Below are positions 1 to 9,087 of a stretch of 24,193 bases of DNA, one piece after another. The DNA comes from Pleurotus ostreatus/Saccharomyces cerevisiae fusant. Lineage: Eukaryota; Opisthokonta. The translations under genes were made by a program, and so were the position numbers. Position 1 is the first letter of the stretch. Every line of letters starts with the position of its first letter. Below the pieces are notes generated by a model. The model did no database searches, was not told where the DNA came from, and saw nothing but the letters and a program-made list of their open reading frames with translations. The stretch spans positions 1-24,193 of the forward strand of contig JAMQCK010000414.1 in NCBI GenBank assembly GCA_024196135.1, in the 5' to 3' direction.

Positions 1-146
1 ATCGCCGCACGCGCACGTGACCAGCGCTTATATACCGCGTTTTTGTAGATTTTTACCTTATCCGTTTATCCTCGTACCACCATACAGGACAACCGGAACA
101 CACTCTATTCTTGCTGGACTCGAGGCAACAGACGACTACAACAACA
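1..146. repeat. LTR-like direct repeat, left copy (cut by window edge)
   Basis: The first 146 bases recur at 930-1075 with a single difference (C at 99, T at 1028). The shared block ends in CAACA, and the opposite-strand reading starts TGTTG, as the TG...CA ends of a long terminal repeat would. A TATA-like stretch lies at about 26-33. The 5' end of this copy lies left of the window, so its full length is unknown. The near identity suggests a recent insertion. Confidence 0.75.
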
Positions 147-907
147 CAAACGGATCCTAGCCAGTCCAGCCGGCTAGTAAAACATAGGGCTGAAGAAGGC
201 CGCGCTCACTCCGCGATGTGAGCCGCCTTGTCGTCATCACGAGTCCCCGACCGCGATCTATCGCCGGCTCGCTGATCCCGAAGCCGCTTGACGAAGCGCA
301 CTACCGCCGCCGACGCTGATCGACCGCGATCACCGACGATCTCGACGATCCCGACGAGCAAGACGCGACGCTGATGGAGCCGATAAGCGATCGGCGGCCA
401 TCATTCCCCTCCCCTTCCCCCGACGACGACGCGACGCGAACCCGCTGTCCTCTCCGGAGACAGCAAACCTCCCCATCCATCCATCACGCACCACCTACCC
501 TCTATTGACGCCGAGTCAAAGCGCACGCACGGCGGAGCCTCGCGCATGGTCATTTGCGCAGATTATTGGTCGCGCCGACGGAGCGGCGGAGAGCACGAGA
601 CGTGGCGGGAGTCCCGAGACCCAGCAGCTGAGTGAAGGCTGTTGGCGAGCACCCCGACGAGACGAGACGTGACAACGACGAAGAAAATTTTCGGACGCCC
701 GACGCTGCCGACGCCGACGATCACCACCTTCCTTTTTGGGCGATTCGGACGACGCGTCGTCCTCAAGGCCCAATTTGGTAATCGCGACGTGTTGCTGCTG
801 CCGAACGTTAATTGCAGGTTTGTTTGGATTCTGGGGGTGCATTCTACTTATAATACGGTACCTACACTCTACTACACCTCGCGCGACGTGCAGCGCTCGT
901 GGGGGTG
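147..907. mobile_element. Internal region of a short LTR element (TRIM-like)
   Basis: About 760-780 bp separate the two direct repeats. This stretch is GC-rich and full of CGACGATC-type simple motifs. It shows no gag, protease, reverse transcriptase or integrase sequence in any frame. LTR pairs with under 1 kb of non-coding interior are described as TRIM-type, non-autonomous retrotransposons, and that is the best reading here. A G-rich tract at 899-907 just before TGTGG could be a polypurine tract, which would start the right LTR at 908. I could not identify a primer-binding site after 146, so orientation is unsettled. Confidence 0.5.
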
Positions 908-929
908 TGTGGAATTCGGGTTTTCGGCG

Positions 930-1075
930 ATCGCCGCACGCGCACGTGACCAGCGCTTATATACCGCGTTTTTGTAGATTTTTACCTTATCCGTTTATCC
1001 TCGTACCACCATACAGGACAACCGGAATACACTCTATTCTTGCTGGACTCGAGGCAACAGACGACTACAACAACA
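930..1075. repeat. LTR-like direct repeat, right copy
   Basis: This matches 1-146 at 145 of 146 positions. It ends at CAACA, and the flanking sequence to the right is the interrupted minus-strand reading frame with the HPNGQR motif. A TATA-like box at 955-962 reads TATATAAG on the minus strand. The left end may extend to 908, where TGTGG follows a G-rich tract. Confidence 0.75.
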
Positions 1076-1430
1076 TGCGATTTCCGCGATCTTGATGAGG
1101 CGCTGACCGTTGGGATGGACCTCCTTTGTCGTTGGGTTCTGCTGATTTCCTCCGATCTTGTTGGCGGCTCTTTTGCCGGCACCACGACCCCTGCCGGCGC
1201 CTCTACCTCTAACGCTTGCTCCTCGTCCGGCGCCTGCTCCGCTAGCTTCTTCTCCGGTGGTGCCAGTCCCACCGATAGCTCCTCGACCAGCGCCTCCCCT
1301 GACGCGTCCCCTCTTGACGCCGCCCCTGCCCACGCGGCCTCTATTGACGCCTCTCGGCGCATCAGTGGTCCCTCTATACGGCGTAAGATTCTTGGTCGTC
1401 TGCAAATCAAAGCACATACCTTGTCGACAT
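1076..1430 (-). pseudogene. HPNG-family gene 1, interrupted by the LTR element
   Basis: On the minus strand an ATG at 1430-1428 begins MST and runs 11 nt into a GTATGT donor at 1419. The two intact relatives in this window have the same layout (MSxx, then an intron in the same phase). Downstream the frame reads KEVHPNGQRLIKIAEIA and then runs straight into the LTR end at 1075, so the 3' part is displaced to the left of the window. About 300 nt between the donor and the motif encode an Arg/Gly-rich stretch in one frame and an acidic stretch in another, and the splice acceptor is not clear. A TATAAA at 1530-1525 lies about 95 bp upstream of the ATG. Function is unknown; homology to the other two loci rests on the motif and the matching start. 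Confidence 0.4.
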
Positions 1431-1524
1431 CCCTCAATGTTCAGATAAGATGGTCAATGTTCGACGATGCACAAGGCGCGGCTGGGTGAGAGAAGCAAAG
1501 TCGGTCCACAGTCCGCCCAGGTCC

Positions 1525-1530
1525 TTTATA
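1525..1530 (-). promoter_or_regulatory. TATA box upstream of HPNG gene 1
   Basis: Minus-strand TATAAA about 95 bp before the candidate ATG at 1430. The spacing is like that of the secreted-protein gene near 12.7 kb, where TATAAA also lies about 98 bp before the start. Confidence 0.45.
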
Positions 1531-2479
1531 CGTGGTCAAAAGAAGTTCCATTCGTGGGATGAATCTCGTCATATGCCGTACTAGGATGAACAAAAGCAGT
1601 CCACATAATAGAAGGCAAAACCAACACGAGTCAGGACATGGGGCTGCGCGACTGCAGCCACGGGTCGATAGCGGCGATTGGGCGGAAGCTGCGCACTGGA
1701 AATCGTGACTTGTGATTGACCAGTCGGCTAAGGATGGTTGAGGGGCTGACGTCTGATGAGACATATAAAGATCGACATTTGTTGAGAGCGAGCGAGCGGA
1801 GATAGCAGCGTCGAAAGTCTGAACTTCGGATGACAGCGAAAGCCAAGCTTTCAATTTCGCGCGTGGCGAGAAGTCACTGTTCCGTTGTGACAGACACGGT
1901 TGAAGTCTTGGGCATATCCGGGCAGTCGAGTACGCGGCAGGGCTCTCTGTAAAGACGTTGCCACACATAGCATCATGTTACTCTTTTCTTGTGCTCGCTT
2001 GAGCGACCCAGAACCCTGGTTACGTCGCGCGCGCTTGTCGCTGTTGCTCATTATGTCTGCTCGACGATGCTGGATTGTCCAGGGCAGTGACCTTGAGAAT
2101 CGCCTTGAAATCATTGAAAGCACGACTCGTTGCCTCTCAAGCCCGTAAAGTCAATATAGGTGCGTCGCCTCGTTGAATTGCGGAGGAAGGCATTGAGAAT
2201 GTCGACGCTTGTGCCTTGAGAGCATCGAACCTTCCGTCTTGCAAGTGGCGACGTCTTGTTTGCCGCGATGTTCGAGTCTTTCGCACCGTCGATCCAAGTT
2301 TCGCATCTTGCGCCTTGCTCTCATTGCGGTCGGCGGACGATTTCTTCGTCCGCATCGCCCAGCCGCGCGTCCTTTTCCGGATGCTCGTCTTGGCCAAGTC
2401 GGTCGATCCGGTCTTGTCACCGTTGAAATATGAGGTCGTCCCGGTCTCGAAGAGAAGTAAAAGCCCAAAATCCACGCAC
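1531..2479. other. Intergenic stretch with no recognisable gene
   Basis: Several open frames exist but none has a coherent start, splice sites or motif. The last 330 bases (about 2150-2480) have the same CTTGCG/TTGAGG-rich texture as the element copy that follows, so the left end of that element may lie inside this stretch. Confidence 0.5.
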
Positions 2480-2484
2480 GCTAG

Positions 2485-2580
2485 CCCCCCCCCCCCAAAC
2501 TCGGGAGGTTCACCTTGGACCGCGCCTCGGATGAGGTCAGGCGCTGGCGTACGAAATACACCTATCCCAAGGGAATCTTA
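2485..2580 (-). repeat. Hairpin cassette a, copy 1
   Basis: The shortest and most eroded cassette of copy 1. It keeps the GGTTCACC element, the CCTTGG/CCAAGG closing stem, a GACC/GGTC stem, and the variable stem GGCGTA/TACACC (one A.C on plus, U.G on minus). A run of 13 C at 2484-2496 replaces one arm of the stem that other cassettes keep. It lacks the two terminal hairpins found in b and c, as cassette a of copy 2 also does. Confidence 0.65.
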
Positions 2581-2690
2581 GGGCACGCGCGTTGACGTCT
2601 TGCGGCTGGTCAAGTCTTTCTCCCCGGCGCCGGCGTCTTGCTCCTTGCTCTCACCCCGTTCGTCCGACAGAGTCTTCAAGCACCGGCAGG

Positions 2691-2832
2691 CACGCCAGTT
2701 GGCCCTCACCCACAAAGCGGGTGAGGTTCACCCTCGGGCCGCGTTGAGGCCTGGCGCCGGTCGTGATTTTGAGGCACGACCTATTCCAAGGGAAAGCCCG
2801 CAAGGGCCGGTCTCCCCGTTAGGGAGACCTAG
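2691..2832 (-). repeat. Hairpin cassette b, copy 1
   Basis: A full cassette. In plus-strand order it shows the CGCCAG/CTGGCG outer stem, hairpin CCTCACCC/GGGTGAGG, the CCCTCGG/CCAAGGG stem (U.G on minus), hairpin GGCC/GGCC, the variable hairpin GGTCGTG/CACGACC, GCCC/GGGC, and the terminal hairpin GGTCTCCC/GGGAGACC, ending at CTAG. The homologous cassette at 7594 has a different variable stem but the same architecture. Confidence 0.75.
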
Positions 2833-3300
2833 AGAAGGAGGAAGGTGGTGATGATAGTGGTGGGCATGCAAGCAGGGCGAAAGGGTCGAACAACGAAGGA
2901 ACGGGGATCGAACACGGCAGGGAGAGGAAAGCAATCGATCTCTGACGGAGATAAGACGTTGTCAACGTCTCGCAGCTGATTACACCAAGTGTATGCTCAT
3001 GTCGGCGGAGGTGCTCGAAGCTGTGAAGATAGGTGAGCTGGGCACGACTACGGGGAGATCAGAGGGACGTACATTCAACTCAGACGACAGAGAACCCGCT
3101 ACGCGATGCACACGCTCTTACGCTCAGCCCAAGGCATCGATTGCAGAAACTCAACGAGACGCAGCACGCCTCTGCCGCGCTGACCGACTGTTGCGGTTGG
3201 CCACGCTCACTCATCACGCATCACTCTGCAAAGGGAGATTAGCGTGGCTCGAGGACAAGTAAAGAAATGCAACGTACCTCACGCTCACTCCAGCGAGCGA

Positions 3301-3437
3301 GAACGCCAGTTGGCCCTCCCCTTTCGAGGAGGTTCACCCTTGGGCCACGTTGAGGCCTGGCGCCGATTGCGCTCGAAAGCGCAACCTATTCCAAGGGAAG
3401 GCCCGTAAGGCCACAGTCTCCCCGTCAGGGAGACCTA
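3301..3437 (-). repeat. Hairpin cassette c, copy 1
   Basis: Same architecture as b. Read as minus-strand RNA, one hairpin is CCUCCUC-GAAA-GGGGAGG (a GNRA tetraloop with one U.G) and the variable hairpin is GGUUGCGCU-UUCG-AGCGCAAUC (a UUCG tetraloop with one G.U). On the plus strand both have A.C mismatches. The minus-strand side beyond CGCCAG runs through CTCGCTC-GCTG-GAGTGAG to GTGAG|GTACGT. Confidence 0.78.
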
Positions 3438-3954
3438 GAGAAGGATGAAGATATGACGGCGGTAAGAACGGAGGCGAGAAATGGGAGTGATGGCGGGATC
3501 GTGAACGATAGGGAGCGAGCAGCGGTGCAGGGGGGAGAACGAGCGAGACAGGACGTCGAGAGGGAGCGATGGTAGCGTGCGCGTAATGTCGACGACTCAG
3601 AGGGCAGCAAGACCATCATGACTAATCACACGACGAACGCGTTGACGTCGGCGGAGACGCACGGTACTGTGAAGACTGGTCAGCGTGAGCCAGAAGACGA
3701 GAAGAGTGGAGGGAGCGCACATTCACCTCAAACGATGGCGAACATCCTTCGCAATGCCACGCTCTTACGCTCAGTTTTGGGCGCCCAATGCAGAAACTCA
3801 GATACACAGCACGCGTCCGCCACGCTGAGCCGACTGTTGCGGTCGGCCGAGCCTCAAGCTCACTTACTCACTCATCACGCTGCGAAAGATAATCAGCGAC
3901 AATGGAGTAACAACAAGGGAATAAACATACCTCACACTCACTCCAGCGAGCGAG

Positions 3955-4064
3955 AACGCCAGTCTCGACAGAGCCGAGAGGTTCACCCTTGGACCACGTT
4001 GAGGTCTGGCGCCGGTGCACTGCCCGCCTGCCGTGCACCTATTCCAAGGGGTCTTGAGGCACAC
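3955..4064 (-). repeat. Hairpin cassette d, copy 1
   Basis: It has the CGCCAG/CTGGCG outer stem, TCTCG/CGAGA hairpin, CCCTTGG/CCAAGGG closing stem, GACC/GGTC hairpin and variable stem GGTGCAC/GTGCACC. Like cassette a it lacks the two terminal hairpins and instead runs into GTCTTGAGGCAC. The copy 2 counterpart at 9088 shares this end. Confidence 0.72.
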
Positions 4065-4394
4065 ATCCTTGAGGCACGCGCGTTGACTCTTGCTCCTTGC
4101 TCTCACTCCAACGGACCAGCGGGCGGGTTGCAGTACTTGCTGTTGAAGCGTTGAGGGTATTGAAAGGCGAAATTTCGCGGAGCGCCGTGCCATCTAGATT
4201 TCAAGAGAGACTTTCGACATCGCGAAGGAGCGTCTTGACGAGGAGCGCCAAATGCGGCGAACTATTGGGCCTTTCCCATAAGGTAGGAAAGGCGCCCCGG
4301 GCGAGGTAGTTCTTGAAGGCACCCAAGGTAGAAGTTGTTGCGGTTCGATGACGTTTGATCATCTTGACGCTGATGGGCGTTGGGGAAAGCAGAG

Positions 4395-4420
4395 GGTGCG
4401 ATCGGTCTTGACGCGCTTGA
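4395..4420 (-). other. 26-bp block identical between element copies
   Basis: Positions 4395-4420 and 9595-9620 are identical over 26 bases, while their flanks are poorly conserved. On the minus strand one frame reads KRVKTDRT in both copies. It could be a short coding remnant, a splicing or binding signal, or a conserved stretch of the putative RNA. Confidence 0.5.
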
Positions 4421-4894
4421 CCTCGGGGGTGGTAGTAGCGTTGACGAGCTGCAACGAGAGTGAGCGTGTGAGCGACGGCAAGAGCATTGCCACGCACCTC
4501 GAGATCCATAGTGCTCATCCTAATACCCATAGGCGACGGTCTTGAAAGGTTGGGGAATGGGGCGCCAATCCGCCACAAAGTGGCGGATGTGAGCGAAACC
4601 GGTGGTGAGCAGCGCGTTGAGGCTCGTAAATCGGTGGTATGTACGTAGAGTGCAGTGGTAGACATGATAAGGGAATAACGTGAGGGGCACGAAGCTCGGC
4701 AACGAGCGGAGGACGCCGTCGAGCCGTGGCCACCACGACGATCACCAGCACCTCGTGCATAGTAGAGCCAAATGAGGAAGAGAGGCAATAAGTTGGGCAA
4801 GCAGCCAAGCCTAACGACGCGCCCGCGACTCGAGGAAGGGGATGGTGGCAGAAGGGAGAAGAGGATGTGGGGGATCAAGCGAAGGTCCTGGTCC

Positions 4895-4901
4895 TTATAT
4901 A
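4895..4901 (-). promoter_or_regulatory. TATA-like box of element copy 1
   Basis: Minus-strand TATATAA, followed about 20-30 bp downstream by the CTTGATCCCCCA block shared with copy 2. The equivalent in copy 2 is the weaker TACAAAAGG at 10284-10276. Confidence 0.5.
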
Positions 4902-5097
4902 GCCTCTCGGCTCGATCATACCCGACACGCGCCCGTCACGGGACCCGTCTTTGTATCGACACGAGGCGACACAAACACGAGGCTGAATCGCAATTCATTG
5001 AGAGAGCATGAAAGAAGACGAGAAGGCCTGCTGCGCCAAGTGATTTTTGTGTGGACTGCTGGGACATGGTGGTTGAAGCCAACCCTAAACGTCCCAA

Positions 5098-5138
5098 GCG
5101 GGACCAAATAGGCAGGTCCACGTGTAATTTGGTTCCGT
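5098..5138. repeat. Terminal palindrome of element copy 1
   Basis: Arms at 5098-5109 and 5127-5138 pair over 12 bases, two of them G.T on the plus strand. The same palindrome at 10477-10517 is a perfect 12-bp stem. Both are followed by CGGAGTTAT and mark the right end of recognisable similarity between copies. They lie upstream of the TATA box, so they are not part of the putative transcript; a terminal structure or a protein-binding site fits better. Confidence 0.6.
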
Positions 5139-5145
5139 CACGGAG

Positions 5146-5739
5146 TTATCCAAACATGAGTTCTCTTCTCAATGGACATTGTCTGGCGCGTCCGTAATAT
5201 GCGACTAAATCATTCTGGGAGGCCGGCTTCCGCTCTTCGAAATGCGGGCAACCAGCAGTCGCCTCTGAGCTCAATAGTTGACTGAGTTTTTTGCACGCAG
5301 CAGAAGGCTGTACTAGTCGCGAGCCGCCGATGAAGTGGTGTTTGATTGCTTCACATCCCCTCAACGGCGGCGCGTGCCACATGAGCATGATCTTTGCTTG
5401 CCGCGAGAATGCAGCGTCAGCTACAGCAGACATACTTGTGGGACGGATAGCCTCTCGAGACCATGATGTAAGTTCGGTCGATCTGGCGAGTTTACTGGAT
5501 CCCTCGTCCGCCATGCCTCGGACATTCCAAAGCGCGTCGCGCTCCGAAACGAGGGCGTACTCACCTCCCCGTGCTTCAACAAGGGCACAGCACTCACCGA
5601 GCGCGAGCTCGGGGACCCTAAGCTCGTCGGCCGTCTCCCGTACCGCGTGAACACGCTCGAAGAGCAGTGTCGCGAATGAGGTCTGCAAGACCTTGCACAT
5701 GAGAGGAACCATGTTCAGAGTTAACGGCAGATATCGCAT
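5146..5739 (-). CDS. Hypothetical open frame, possible gene fragment
   Basis: A 197-codon minus-strand frame beginning MRYLPLTLNMVPLM. Its first 55 residues look protein-like (helical, FERVHAVRETADELRVPELALGE) and end at a GGGG|GTGAGTACG donor near 5570, so the rest of the open frame may be intron and chance sequence. It lies directly downstream of HPNG gene 2 on the same strand and has no counterpart in the next unit. I recognise no family. Confidence 0.3.
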   Translation of the reverse strand: MRYLPLTLNMVPLMCKVLQTSFATLLFERVHAVRETADELRVPELALGECCALVEARGGEYALVSERDALWNVRGMADEGSSKLARSTELTSWSREAIRPTSMSAVADAAFSRQAKIMLMWHAPPLRGCEAIKHHFIGGSRLVQPSAACKKLSQLLSSEATAGCPHFEERKPASQNDLVAYYGRARQCPLRRELMFG

Positions 5740-5879
5740 GAGGAATATTCTAAAGGACGGCCGCAGTCCTCATGCTCTACATAGAGGCAGCAAGTACCTC
5801 GATTCGCGGTCTGGAATCGCGACGCTGCTCATAACGTCAGTTATCAAATGATATGACCTACAGAGCATCACACACCACG

Positions 5880-6488
5880 CTAGGCGTCCCGCTGCCTACG
5901 CACTATCTCTGGAGGAGCGAATTCGACCCTCGAGTAAGCTGCCTCGAACACTTTCCGCTTTTCGAGGCCTTCTCTGTGGTGCATGATCATCGCCTCGCCG
6001 TATGCAGCCCATGCGCCAGACATTTTGTCATCAGGACGCAACCTCGCGGATTCGCCACTGGCCTCCGGTAAGAAGTCGGTATCATCGCGGCTGGAGTAGG
6101 AATCGGGCGTCGTCGGCTGAGTGGCGGAAGTTTCCGACATAGTGGCCGCCGTTTCGGAAGGCGCCTTCCCAGTTTGCTTCGCGCGCAGATCCTCTACTTC
6201 GTCCAGACCGCCCTGAAGTGCCGCCCTTATTTGCGCGGGCGTAACGTTGGTAAAGCTGCAGGTTTCTTCCGGGACGCCTGCTACCTTTCGGAAGCAGGAC
6301 TCCGGAATGATCAGGCCTCCATAATGAAGAGGAATCTCCCATACTATGCGGATGTACCGTTCGCCGTTGGGATGCACAGGACCAAAGACCAGGTACTCTT
6401 CCTGGCGAGCAACCTCAGTGTCACTGGAGCCTTGTCAGCTTACGAGCCAGAGAAAGTTCTCAGCGCAGGCATACCTGTATCTCGACAT
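5880..6488 (-). CDS. HPNG-family hypothetical protein, gene 2 (2 exons)
   Basis: Start ATG at 6488. Exon 1 is only 14 nt (6475-6488, MSRY plus two bases). The intron is 6424-6474 (GTATGC, branch CTGAC, CCAG). Exon 2 is 6423-5880, ending in TAG. The product is 185 aa. The N-terminal half reads EEYLVFGPVHPNGERYIRI, then WEIPLHYGGLIIPESC, a beta-rich domain. The middle (about 95-145) is Ser/Thr/Asp-rich and probably disordered; the C-terminal 45 residues are charged and helical. No signal peptide or membrane segment is seen. Gene 3 at 10830-11344 has the same 14-nt first exon, the same intron phase and a matching core (HPNGxR, EIP/EVP, YxGLxIPxSC, then VP..., TN(L)VTP(A/G)Q). That supports the model and makes this a real, fast-evolving lineage-specific family. 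Function is unknown. Confidence 0.62.
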
Positions 6489-7318
6489 GGACGAGGAGAC
6501 GTGGTGCGGCACGACGACGAGGGAGGCGAGGAGGACCAATGCGCGGGCCCCAACCTTTTGTATGCTGTTCCAAGAGGCTCAAATCGCCGAGTACATCTCG
6601 CCATATGCCAGCGAAGTGTAGGTCATTCCGCTCGGGAGGGCGGATATGCATAAGAGAAGCCAGCCTGAGCGCCGTGACTGCCTTGTGTTAAGAGGTTACT
6701 AGTTTCTGGATGCTCGCGGGCGTAGCCATACTAGTATCGATTCAAGAGGTCGTCGTCAAGGTGGAGGAGAGCTGAGAACAGACAGCGTCCGAGCGTTGGA
6801 GGAGCTTGGACGAGGGTGCCAATCGACATTCTTGAATGTTGGCGGCAGGAGTCAGAATGTATTTGCACGTGATGCGCAGTGACTTGAGACGTGAGCGTAA
6901 TGGTCACTGTTCGTCACGGTCGTGATCTGGTGCCGAATCCGTATCGTGGCCGCGCTGGGCGCTTTCGAGCTTCCATGAGAGTTTCCAATTGACGATGCAT
7001 GCCCGTAGAGTGGTATGCCGCATACGACTGTGCTGGGATGACTGCCATTTGAATACACCTTGCGAGAAATGCTGTACCGGAGTCCACAAAGGCTTTCAGA
7101 GGAGACGCCGGGTCGCATTGTCTGCCATGAGAACAACCTAACCGTTCTGTTTCCGGAGATGACTTGCGAGCAGTGGAGGGAGTCCTTGAAGTTTCTGCGC
7201 GGTAGGTCGTCGCCCCTTGAGGATAAGATACTAGTACCAGCTGCCGTTTCGGAAGCGTATTCTGTCAACATCCATTACACGCGTCGTCATGAAGTCATAA
7301 GTCAAGAGGCGGAGACAG
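6489..7318. other. Intergenic stretch between gene 2 and element copy 2
   Basis: No confident gene. A plus-strand frame at about 7048-7310 (LREMLYRSPQRLSEETPGRI, followed by a well-composed FPEMTCEQWRESLKFLRG segment) looks more protein-like than its surroundings and may be a remnant exon. It has no clear start or splice partners and runs into cassette a of copy 2. Confidence 0.35.
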
Positions 7319-7412
7319 CACGCCAGCTGGCCATCCCAAACTCGGGAGGTTCACCCTTGAACCGCAATGAGGTCTGGCGCGCCGGTGGAGAGCACCTGTT
7401 CCAAGGGAATCT
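7319..7412 (-). repeat. Hairpin cassette a, copy 2
   Basis: It has CGCCAG/CTGGCG outer arms, CCATCCC/GGGAGG, CCCTTGA/CCAAGGG, ACC/GGT and the short variable stem GGTG/CACC. It ends GGGAATCTTCAGGCAC, matching the end of cassette a in copy 1, and lacks the two terminal hairpins. Confidence 0.68.
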
Positions 7413-7561
7413 TCAGGCACGTGTGTTGAGGAGAAGGTCTTGCGCGTTGCGTCTTGCGTCTTGCTCTTTCTCTAAATCCCCGTCTGGTCTTGGATACCGC
7501 GCGTTGAGGTCTTCCGCCTTGGTCTTATTCCGGTCTTGAGGAGGTCTTTCTCCTGGCTGTT

Positions 7562-7740
7562 CGCCCGACGAAGTCTTCCTACGCCTCGTCGGGCACGCCA
7601 GTTGGCCCTCACCCGCAAAGCAGGTGAGGTTCACCCTTGGGCCGCGTTGAGGCCTGGCGCCGACCGCGCTTTTGAGCGCGGCCTATTCCAAGGGAAGGCC
7701 CTTTGGGCCCGGTCTCCCCGTCAGGGAGACCTAGTAAAGA
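7562..7740 (-). repeat. Hairpin cassette b, copy 2, with an extra flanking hairpin
   Basis: Full cassette from about 7594, with CCTCACC/GGTGAGG, GGCC/GGCC, the variable stem GACCGCGC/GCGCGGCC (A.C on plus, G.U on minus), GGCCC/GGGCC and GGTCTCCC/GGGAGACC ending at CTAG. Just outside it, GCCCGACGA (7564-7572) pairs with TCGTCGGGC (7586-7594), a 9-bp hairpin only weakly present in copy 1. Confidence 0.74.
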
Positions 7741-8380
7741 AGAGAGATGGCGGTGGAAAAAAGGAGCGGTCCGAATGAAGCAGAGGTTAATTCGGACGCG
7801 AAGATGAGGGGGCGGTCGCTGAGCATGACGAGCGCGCGACTGATACGCAGAGAGGGCGGCAACGAGGGAAGAGTGGCGAGAGCGCGACCTTAGCAGGCAC
7901 TGGCAAGCGTCGTCGATGACTCAAGAAGCACGCACGGCGAGCACGGTGATATCGGCGAGAAGGCGACGCTGGAAAAGCTGATCAGTATCGATTCGGTGAA
8001 TAAAGATGAGAATGACACATACGTTCAGCTGAGGCGACGGAGGCGTCGGAATGTAGGAGCTAAAGACCTCATGCGCGTACTGATAACACAGCGAGATGCC
8101 ATTTTGCCGGCCGAGCGCGTGAAAAAGGCGTTCGCGAGCCGGCGCACCAGAGCTCAATGCGACGCCATGCGCGCTCTCAGGACCTCAACACCATACGTCA
8201 AACGAGCAGACTGAGCAGAGCGTAGCCCCCAATTGCCATGCAGCGACTGTTGCGGTCGGCCATGCCTCAAGCCCATTCACTCACTCTCTCACTCACGCAT
8301 CACTCTGCAGAAGACAAATCAGCGACGATGGATTATGAGCAAGGAAATAAACATACCTCACACTCACTCCAGCGAGCGAG

Positions 8381-8536
8381 AACGCCAGTTGGCCCTCCCC
8401 TTCAAGGAAGGTAAATTCTTCCTTCCGGGGAGGTTCACCCTTGGGCCACGTTGAGGCCTGGCGCCGGTCGCACTCAAAGGCGCGACCTATTCCAAGGGAA
8501 GGCCCTTAAGGCCCGGTCTCCCCGTTTGGGAGACCT
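8381..8536 (-). repeat. Hairpin cassette c, copy 2
   Basis: Same layout as cassette c of copy 1. One stem (CCTCCCC/GGGGAGG) carries an inserted inner hairpin of about 20 bases in which AAGGAAG pairs with CTTCCTT, so the insertion lengthens the arm without breaking it. The variable stem is GGTCGC/GCGACC, extended on the minus strand to 8 bp with one G.U. Terminal hairpins GGCC/GGCC and GGTCTCCC/GGGAGACC are present. Confidence 0.76.
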
Positions 8537-9087
8537 ATTGGATGTGAAAGGCGGATGTGATGGTGGGCTGAGAATGGAAAGAGACGGTGACGGCGAGACC
8601 CCAAGGCCATGAGAGTAGGGTGGCGATGAAATGGAAAGCGAGCGTGACGATGAGAAAGCGACCTTGGCGCACGACAAGCATGCCCAGCCAACGACTTATG
8701 GAAGGCATCACGACTGATGATGCCGCGAGTACGTTGAGGTCGGCGGAAGCACGACACTATAAATTGATGAGTATGGGTCCCGGAAGGTAAATGGGTATGA
8801 CACGCACGTTTGGCTTGAACGATGGAGGTATTGGTCAGGATGGCGCGAGAATCCTCAAAATCATCGCACAAGTGCTGCGCGTCGCGCGCGCTCTCACAAC
8901 CTGAGCATGAGAAGACTGACAGAGACATCGAGACAGACGAAGCAGCACGCGTTCGCCATGCTGTACCGACTGTTGCGGTCGGCCAGCCACAAGCTCACTC
9001 ACTCACGCATCACTCTGCAGAAGGCGGTCAGTCACAGCGAAGAAGATAGCAGCGATACATACGCACCTCACACTCACTCCCGCGCTC

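Larger units (their letters stand above)
2480..4905 (-). ncRNA. Putative structured, spliced minus-strand RNA, copy 1
   Basis: A minus-strand TATATAA at 4901-4895 precedes a block conserved with copy 2 (CTTGATCCCCCA near 4877). Reading leftwards there are hairpins at 4588-4568 and 4292-4270, a 26-bp block at 4420-4395 identical in copy 2, then cassettes d, c, b and a. Cassettes c and b begin directly after CTAG, a plausible 3' splice site. Cassettes d and c are followed by GTGAG|GTATGT or GTGAG|GTACGT, a plausible 5' splice site. No single frame stays open or conserved between copies, and variable stem lengths shift the frame. I infer a non-coding transcript. An unrecognised protein gene with decayed copies is the alternative. 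Confidence 0.45.

Noticed and set aside
982..1437. Gag-like protein beside the LTR (acidic 151-codon minus-strand frame or Arg/Gly-rich 127-codon frame)
   Set aside because: The frame crosses from the LTR into host sequence, has no zinc knuckle or other gag motif, and the HPNGQR motif ties it to the other two loci instead.
2691..2800. HDV-like ribozyme suggested by CTGGCGCC next to a variable stem
   Set aside because: I could not lay out the nested double pseudoknot or the catalytic C in its joining segment, and the similarity is limited to a few GC-rich bases.
3330..3345. tRNA-like or SINE origin suggested by GGTTCACC resembling a B box
   Set aside because: There is no A box at the right distance and no cloverleaf, and the promoter and splice signals face the other strand.
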